This document shows positions 6,597 through 10,682 of a stretch of DNA of 10,682 nucleotides, in pieces (positions within the stretch are counted from its first letter, which is position 1; every line of letters begins with the position of its first letter). Below the pieces are notes generated by a model. That model saw only the letters and a program-made list of their open reading frames with translations. It was not told where the DNA came from and made no database searches. This DNA comes from DATAVK01 sp036267755 (GTDB lineage Bacteria; Actinomycetota; Actinomycetes; JAFAQI01). The stretch lies in the NCBI GenBank assembly GCA_036267755.1, contig DATAVK010000113.1, forward strand, positions 1-10,682, given 5' to 3'. A program made the translations under genes and the position numbers.

Positions 6597-7745
6597 GTGC
6601 CTGTCGACCGGGTGCTTCCGAGCGACGAAGCCCGTGAGCTGCTGGACCTCACCCGAGAGCTGGCGAGCGCCGAGCTGGCGCCGCGGGCTGCCGACTACGA
6701 GGACCGCGGCGAGTTCCCTAGGGAGCTGCTGCGCACCCTCGGTCGGGTCGGCCTACTCGGGCTCCCGTACGCCGAGGAGGACGGCGGTGGCGGCCAGCCC
6801 TACGAGGTCTACCTGCAGGTGCTGGAGGAGCTCGCATCTGCCTGGGCGGCCGTCGCGCTCGCAGTCAGCGTGCACACGCTCACCTGCTATCCGGTGGCTG
6901 CCTTCGGCACCGATGAGCAGCGCAAGCGGTGGCTGCCGGACATGCTCGGTGGTGAGCTGTTGGGGGCCTACTGCCTGTCCGAGGCGCAGGCCGGATCCGA
7001 TGCCGGCGCGCTGTCCACGCGGGCCCGTCGCGACGGGGACGCCCTCGTCCTCGACGGGACCAAGGCGTGGGTGACCCACGGCGGCATCGCCGACTACTAC
7101 GACGTGTTCTGCCGCACCTCGGACGACAAGCGGCGCGGGATCTCCCTGCTGCTCGTCGAGGCCGATACGCCCGGCCTCGTCCCGCAGCCACCGGAACGGA
7201 AGATGGGGCTACGCGCCTCGCCGACCGCGTCGATCGTGCTCGACGGCGCGCGGGTGGATTCAGACCGGCTGATCGGCGCGGAGGGCGACGGGCTACGCAT
7301 CGCGCTATCTGCCCTCGACGGCGGCCGGCTGGGGATCAGCGCGATCGCGACCGGACTGGCGCAGGCTGCCCTCGATTCCGCAGTGGCATGGGCCAAGGAA
7401 CGCAAGCAGTTCGGTACGACGATCGCGGACTTCCAGGGCGTCAGCTTCCTGCTCGCGGACATGGCGGCAGGCGTCGAGACGGCACGGTCGACGTACCTCG
7501 CGGCCGCCCGACGTCGTGACGCTGGCCTGCCCTACGGGATGCAGGCGTCGATCGCCAAGCTGCACGCCACGGACACGGCGATGAAGGTATGCATCGATGC
7601 CGTGCAGGTTTTCGGCGGCTACGGCTACACCACCGACTTCCCGGTCGAGCGTTACCTGCGCGAGGCAAAGGTGATGCAGATCTTCGAGGGCACCAACCAG
7701 ATCCAGCGGATGGTCATCGGCCGGCACCTGACCGGTGCGCCGTGA
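6597..7745 (+). CDS. Acyl-CoA dehydrogenase
   Basis: A 382-residue flavoprotein of standard length for the family, which introduces the alpha,beta double bond into acyl-CoAs and passes electrons to ETF. The first family signature is at 124-139 (AYCLSEAQAGSDAGAL). TKAWVTHGG (155-163) follows in the beta domain, then GLRASPTASIVLDGARV (204-220). FAD contacts are expected at ERKQFG (268-273) and at QVFGGYGYTTDFPVERYLRE (337-356). E364 in MQIFEGTNQIQRMVIGR is in the catalytic-base position of short- and medium-chain enzymes. The start is GTG 6597, one base after the M24 stop; the frame stays open far upstream (to 6138) but that part overlaps the peptidase. A second GTG at 6612 is possible. Chain-length specificity is not readable. 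Together with the isomerase at 4786 it suggests fatty or branched acyl-CoA catabolism. Confidence 0.95.
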   Translation: MPVDRVLPSDEARELLDLTRELASAELAPRAADYEDRGEFPRELLRTLGRVGLLGLPYAEEDGGGGQPYEVYLQVLEELASAWAAVALAVSVHTLTCYPVAAFGTDEQRKRWLPDMLGGELLGAYCLSEAQAGSDAGALSTRARRDGDALVLDGTKAWVTHGGIADYYDVFCRTSDDKRRGISLLLVEADTPGLVPQPPERKMGLRASPTASIVLDGARVDSDRLIGAEGDGLRIALSALDGGRLGISAIATGLAQAALDSAVAWAKERKQFGTTIADFQGVSFLLADMAAGVETARSTYLAAARRRDAGLPYGMQASIAKLHATDTAMKVCIDAVQVFGGYGYTTDFPVERYLREAKVMQIFEGTNQIQRMVIGRHLTGAP

Positions 7746-7746
7746 G

Positions 7747-8304
7747 TCAGCCCGTGCTGTGGAACAGGATCGAATGCACCGGTACGGCGTTGATCTCGGC
7801 GCTGTTCACCGTCGTCGCGTCGGCGCCCTCGGCGTAGTCGCGGCATTCGAGCACGATCCTGTCCCCGGTCACAATCTTGGTGAACGAGTTCACGATGCCG
7901 AGGTCAGCGTTGATCCCGGACGTGCCGGTGGGAGTTTGGGTTTCCTCGGCTTGTCCCTTACCGGATTTGTTGCCCTTCGCCGTGACGAGGTAGCACTGGG
8001 TGCCGTTCTGCGAGCGCATGGCGAGACTGACGTCGGCATTGACGAGGTAGCTGCCGGCGGCCAACTTCGGCGTTTCGGTAATGGAGTGCTGCTTCTTCGA
8101 CAGCACCTTGTCGGTGCTGGCATTGAACCGACCGACATAGGCCTTGGCGACTGTGGCTGTGGCGGCTGGCGACGTTCTCGTGCTTGCCGGGTGCGTCGAT
8201 GCCGACGCGAACCACCCGGTGGCGGTCGTCGCGACAGCGACGCTGGCTACCGCCACAGTGAGCACCCGCAGCGAGGAACGTGAGACAACGGTTGAGCGAA
8301 ACAT
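7747..8304 (-). CDS. Small secreted protein of unknown function, signal peptide and two cysteines
   Basis: A 185-residue protein that I do not recognise as a named family. It begins with a basic n-region (MFRSTVVSRSSLR), a hydrophobic stretch (about 14-28) and a likely signal peptidase I site after ASA at 33-35, so it is probably exported. A Ser/Thr/Ala-rich linker (36-52) follows. The remainder alternates short beta-strand-like segments and contains only two cysteines, C104 (GTQCYLV) and C154 (VLECRDY), probably forming one disulfide. The pattern (AGSYLVNADV, CYL, a G-rich loop, ECRDY, SAEINAVPV at the end) resembles small actinobacterial beta-sandwich secreted proteins of unknown function. 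The start is ATG 8304-8302, supported by a strong purine-rich ribosome site; the in-frame ATG at 8385 would put the signal peptide too far inside. It converges on the acyl-CoA dehydrogenase with 1 bp between the stops. Confidence 0.8.
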   Translation of the reverse strand: MFRSTVVSRSSLRVLTVAVASVAVATTATGWFASASTHPASTRTSPAATATVAKAYVGRFNASTDKVLSKKQHSITETPKLAAGSYLVNADVSLAMRSQNGTQCYLVTAKGNKSGKGQAEETQTPTGTSGINADLGIVNSFTKIVTGDRIVLECRDYAEGADATTVNSAEINAVPVHSILFHSTG

Positions 8305-8310
8305 GACTGA

Positions 8311-8318
8311 CCCCCCTT
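8311..8318 (-). promoter_or_regulatory. Ribosome binding site of the secreted-protein gene
   Basis: On the minus strand AAGGGGGG ends 6 nt before the ATG at 8304. It is the clearest Shine-Dalgarno-like sequence in the window and decides in favour of this start over the upstream ATG at 8385. Confidence 0.7.
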
Positions 8319-8408
8319 GGTCTTGGTGCGTGGTACCGCACCCGATGCGAAGTTTCGCGCCGCTTCGCCCGGTTGTAAATGGCATCCATTGACACCCACT
8401 ACGACAAC

Positions 8409-8430
8409 TTCTCTGACTAAAGTCAGGGAA
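8409..8430. promoter_or_regulatory. Palindromic operator candidate at the MarR-GNAT start
   Basis: A 22-bp dyad centred between 8419 and 8420: CTGACT (8413-8418), AA, AGTCAG (8421-8426). It extends outward through one T/G mismatch (8412/8427) to TTC (8409-8411) and GAA (8428-8430). Nine of the eleven position pairs are Watson-Crick. It covers the presumed -10 element and touches the A of the start codon. Since the gene encodes a MarR-type DNA-binding domain, autoregulation through this site is a reasonable inference; the 125-bp divergent region could also let it affect the secreted-protein gene. Confidence 0.6.
8418..8423 (+). promoter_or_regulatory. -10 element of a probable leaderless promoter
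   Basis: TAAAGT fits the actinobacterial TANNNT -10 pattern and lies 6 nt before ATG 8430. This spacing puts the transcription start at or within a base of the A of the ATG, the classic arrangement of leaderless mRNAs. There is no Shine-Dalgarno sequence at a usable distance: CAGGGA directly abuts the ATG. A TTGACA at 8389-8394 looks like a -35 box but is 23 bp from this hexamer, too far for a standard sigma factor. Confidence 0.5.
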
Positions 8431-9329
8431 TGGCCCGAGAGCTGATCGACGCGGTACGGCGGTTCAACCGCGCCGTGACGCAACGCGTCGGTGCCTTGGA
8501 TGACGAGTACCTCTCGCGAGGCCGGTCGTTGGGGTTGTCACGGCTGCTGTGGGAGGTCGAGTCCGACGGGTCAGAGGTGCGGGTGCTCCGCTCCCGGCTG
8601 GGCCTGGACTCGGGCTATCTGAGCCGGCAGCTGCGTCGGCTCGAGTCGGAGGGATTGGTGACCACGGATCCGGACTCGGGAGATGGCCGGGTTCGCCGGG
8701 TGCGCCTGACACCGGCGGGGGTTGCCGAGAGAGGGGTGCTGGACAGCGCATCCGATGAGCTGGCCGAGTCGATCCTCGATCCGCTCAGTGACACTCAGCG
8801 GGAGCGCCTGGTCGAGGCGATGACTGAGGTCGAGCGGCTGCTGCTGGTCTCGCAGGTGCGGATCGAGCCCAGGGATCCGGGCGACGCGGATTCCCGTTAC
8901 TGCCTTCGGTCGTACTTCGAGGAGCTGGGGCGACGCTTCGAAACCGGGTTCGATCCGACACAGAGCATCTCAGCCAGTGACGAGGAGATGACACCGCCGC
9001 ACGGCCTGCTCCTCGTCGCGACTGTTCAAGGTGCACCGATCGGGTGTGGTGCGCTGAAGCTGCATCCCGAGACGGCGATCGCCGAGGTGAAGCGGATGTG
9101 GACGGTCGCTGAGGTTCGCGGGCTCGGCCTGGGGCGTCGGATTCTGGAACACCTGGTCGACGTAGCCACTGCGGCAGGGATGCGAACTCTCCGACTGGAG
9201 ACGAACCGCTGCCTGGCCGAGGCCAGACAGCTTTATGAATCGGCAGGGTTTGTTGAGGTATGCGCATTCAACGACGAGCCCTACGCCCACCACTGGTTCG
9301 AGCGAGAGCTTGCCCGGCGAAGCCGGTGA
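8430..9329 (+). CDS. MarR-type regulator fused to a GNAT N-acetyltransferase
   Basis: A 299-residue two-domain protein. Residues about 1-145 are a MarR-type winged helix: LSRLLWEVES, then the recognition helix region LGLDSGYLSRQLRRLESEGLV (57-77) and the wing with acidic/basic SGDGRVRRVRLTPAG (83-97). Residues about 155-297 are a GNAT domain: LLLVATVQGAPIGCGALKL (193-211) forms the central strands, KRMWTVAEVRGLGLGRRILEHL (221-242) is motif A with the acetyl-CoA pyrophosphate loop RGLGLG (230-235), and TNRCLAEARQLYESAGFVEV (258-277) is motif B. MarR-GNAT fusions are a known class; they probably couple ligand sensing or acetylation to transcription, but the substrate is not predictable. The ATG start has no usable ribosome site and appears leaderless, with a palindrome over the start. 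It is convergent with the DUF2461 gene, 34 bp between stops, with no clear terminator hairpin. Confidence 0.92.
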   Translation: MARELIDAVRRFNRAVTQRVGALDDEYLSRGRSLGLSRLLWEVESDGSEVRVLRSRLGLDSGYLSRQLRRLESEGLVTTDPDSGDGRVRRVRLTPAGVAERGVLDSASDELAESILDPLSDTQRERLVEAMTEVERLLLVSQVRIEPRDPGDADSRYCLRSYFEELGRRFETGFDPTQSISASDEEMTPPHGLLLVATVQGAPIGCGALKLHPETAIAEVKRMWTVAEVRGLGLGRRILEHLVDVATAAGMRTLRLETNRCLAEARQLYESAGFVEVCAFNDEPYAHHWFERELARRSR

Positions 9330-9363
9330 ACGACGAGATGGCCGATGGTGTGGTGCTCTAACG

Positions 9364-9993
9364 CTAGCCGCCGGTCGCTTCCGCAAGCCAGCGGTTCAAC
9401 GGTTCCAGCGCCTGCCACGCAGACACGGTCTCGTCTCTGGCCCGGGCAGTGTGCAACCACTCGGCCGGCTCGTGATCGACGTAGGCGATGAGGGACTTAT
9501 GACGGAGCAGGTCGGCCCGGGGATGGTTGTCGTCCCATGGCTTCGGCACCCGCTTGAGCTGATGGCCGCCAATGATGAAACCCTTGCGACGTAACGATTT
9601 CAGCAGCTTCCCGAGCGCCGGACCGGTGGCCGCATCGGCAATGGCCGCTCGGATCTTGGCGACCTGATCGGTGGTGGCTGTGAACATGCCGCCGCCCAGG
9701 TGCAAGCCCTGCGCGTCGATCCCGACGTACCACCCCTGGTCCCCGGTGTGGATGACGGCGTACTGCCGCGTCTTGTACGGCGACTTGTCCTTGCTGAAGC
9801 GCACGTCCCGATAGGGACGGAACATCTTTGCGGTTCCGAACCTCGGCTCGAGCTCGTCGAGCAGGCTCCGCATTGGGGCGGCCACGCAGTCGTCGTACAT
9901 CGCCTTGTGGTCGGTCCAGTAGGCCTTGCTGTTGTCGGCTTCTAGACCCTCGTAGAAATCGAGTGCTTCCTCGGGGAAGCCGCTAAAGCCCAT
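9364..9993 (-). CDS. DUF2461 domain-containing protein (TIGR02453 family)
   Basis: A 209-residue cytoplasmic protein matching the DUF2461 family in length and motifs: the N-terminal GFPEEALDFYEGLEADN, where the usual NN-x-WF-x-HK-x-Y pattern appears as NSKAYWTDHKAMYDD (21-35), and the strongly conserved FRPYRDVRFSKDKSPYKT (58-75). GWYVGIDAQGLHLGGGMF (87-104) and the C-terminal KRVPKPWDDNHPRADLLRHK segment are also family features. The biochemical function of the family is not established. The ATG start is preceded by AGGG (10004-10001) with 7 nt spacing. It lies 40 bp downstream of the EAL-domain gene on the same strand, so the two may share a transcript; it converges on the MarR-GNAT gene. 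Confidence 0.9.
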   Translation of the reverse strand: MGFSGFPEEALDFYEGLEADNSKAYWTDHKAMYDDCVAAPMRSLLDELEPRFGTAKMFRPYRDVRFSKDKSPYKTRQYAVIHTGDQGWYVGIDAQGLHLGGGMFTATTDQVAKIRAAIADAATGPALGKLLKSLRRKGFIIGGHQLKRVPKPWDDNHPRADLLRHKSLIAYVDHEPAEWLHTARARDETVSAWQALEPLNRWLAEATGG

Positions 9994-10033
9994 CGGCTCA
10001 CCCTAGAAGGTGGTGGTGAAGACCGGGGACTCG

Positions 10034-10682
10034 CTACGTGAGCGCAGCGGAGTAGAGAACCTGGAACCGCTCGGCGCTGACGGGCCGGCCCAGGTGATAG
10101 CCCTGGCCAACGTCACACCCCAGAGCGGTGAGGCATTGCAACTCGGACTCGGTCTCGATGCCCTCCGCCACTAACTCGAGGCGCAGCGAGTGGGCCAGCC
10201 GGATGGTGGACTCGACGATGGCAGCAGCCCGATCGTCGACGTCGATCCCGCGGATGAACGACTGGTCGAGCTTGAGCTCGGTGACAGGCAGGCGCCGCAG
10301 TCGGGAGAGCGAGGAGTAACCAGTTCCGTAGTCATCGATGGAGACGCGAACGCCGTCGGCCCGCAGCTGCTGGAGGACGGCGAGCGCCCGGTCGGGGTCG
10401 ACCATGAGGATGCCCTCGGTGACCTCGATAGTCAGCGCGTCGCCGGGGAGCCCGCGAATGTCCAGCATCGCCCGGATCTGGGCGGGGAGCTGTGTGTCGA
10501 GCAGGTTCGAGACCGAGACGTTGACGGCTACGTTCGCCGGGCCGGCTTCCGAGCGCCACTGCTGCACCTGGTCGAGACCGATGCCGAGAACACAGGTGGT
10601 CAGACCGCGCATGAAGCCATAGCGCTCGGCGTCCGGCAGAAAGGCGTCCGGATACAGCAGTCCGTGCTCGGGATGGTTCCAG
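10034..10682 (-). CDS. EAL-domain cyclic-di-GMP phosphodiesterase, C-terminal part (partial)
   Basis: The gene enters from the right edge and 215 residues of its C-terminus are visible. They begin at WNHPEHGLLYPDAFLPDAE, the segment that directly follows the E-A/V-L-x-R signature, so the signature itself lies just outside. Conserved catalytic and Mg-binding positions are present: N54 in AVNVSVSNL, E86 in TIEVTEG, D116-D117 in SIDDYGTGYSSL, K137 in LKLDQSFI, E173 in LVAEGIETE and Q193 in GQGYHLGRP. This is consistent with an active phosphodiesterase hydrolysing c-di-GMP to pGpG. The loop-6 motif is intact in the DDYGTGYSSL form. The protein ends soon after the domain (RFQVLYSAALT). Upstream GGDEF, PAS or membrane domains are likely but cannot be seen. 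The DUF2461 gene starts 40 bp downstream. Confidence 0.93.
   Translation of the reverse strand, partial: WNHPEHGLLYPDAFLPDAERYGFMRGLTTCVLGIGLDQVQQWRSEAGPANVAVNVSVSNLLDTQLPAQIRAMLDIRGLPGDALTIEVTEGILMVDPDRALAVLQQLRADGVRVSIDDYGTGYSSLSRLRRLPVTELKLDQSFIRGIDVDDRAAAIVESTIRLAHSLRLELVAEGIETESELQCLTALGCDVGQGYHLGRPVSAERFQVLYSAALT

Noticed and set aside
7735..8283. A plus-strand open frame antisense to the secreted-protein gene
   Set aside because: The minus-strand frame has a signal peptide, a strong ribosome site and a sensible domain pattern. The plus frame begins inside the acyl-CoA dehydrogenase end and shows none of these.
8305..8385. N-terminal extension of the secreted protein from ATG 8385
   Set aside because: It would place about 27 extra residues ahead of the signal peptide and bypass the strong ribosome site at 8311-8318.
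8389..8394. TTGACA as the -35 box of the MarR-GNAT promoter
   Set aside because: It is 23 bp from the best -10 hexamer TAAAGT, and at 17-18 bp spacing the sequence does not resemble a -10 element.
9330..9363. A bidirectional terminator between the MarR-GNAT and DUF2461 genes
   Set aside because: I see no stable G+C-rich hairpin or T-tract in these 34 bp.

Overview
The window is high-G+C DNA with dense, tightly packed genes, many GTG starts and 1-4 bp junctions, which fits an actinobacterium. The gene order tatC - diacylglycerol-kinase-like gene - helY, with a convergent 5'-3' exonuclease, supports this: mycobacteria have tatA-tatC-helY and a nearby 5'-3' exonuclease gene. I cannot name a genus with confidence.

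Layout. (1) 1-3748, plus strand: the C-terminal tail of a probable tatC, a lipid/diacylglycerol kinase that overlaps it by 4 bp, and the Ski2/Mtr4-like helicase helY 30 bp downstream. (2) 3730-4656, minus strand: a stand-alone 5'-3' exonuclease whose 3' end overlaps the end of helY by 19 bp. (3) 4657-4785: a divergent intergenic region filled by a 31-bp-period tandem array of palindromic repeats. (4) 4786-7745, plus strand: a compact three-gene run encoding an enoyl-CoA isomerase/hydratase, an M24 Xaa-Pro-type peptidase and an acyl-CoA dehydrogenase. (5) 7747-8304, minus strand: a small secreted protein with two cysteines and no recognised function. (6) 8305-8429: a divergent promoter region with a near-perfect palindrome over the start of the next gene. 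(7) 8430-9329, plus strand: a MarR-GNAT fusion, probably translated from a leaderless mRNA. (8) 9364-10682, minus strand: a DUF2461 protein and, upstream of it, the C-terminal part of an EAL-domain cyclic-di-GMP phosphodiesterase that runs off the window.

The genes fall into local groups: envelope/lipid and RNA/DNA maintenance on the left, acyl-CoA metabolism in the middle, and a regulatory/signalling accessory stretch on the right. No phage, transposase, toxin-antitoxin, CRISPR or defence cluster is visible, and I see no RNA gene. I found no convincing new multi-gene system. The two non-coding signals most worth following are the palindromic repeat array at 4679-4765 and the operator/leaderless promoter at 8409-8430.
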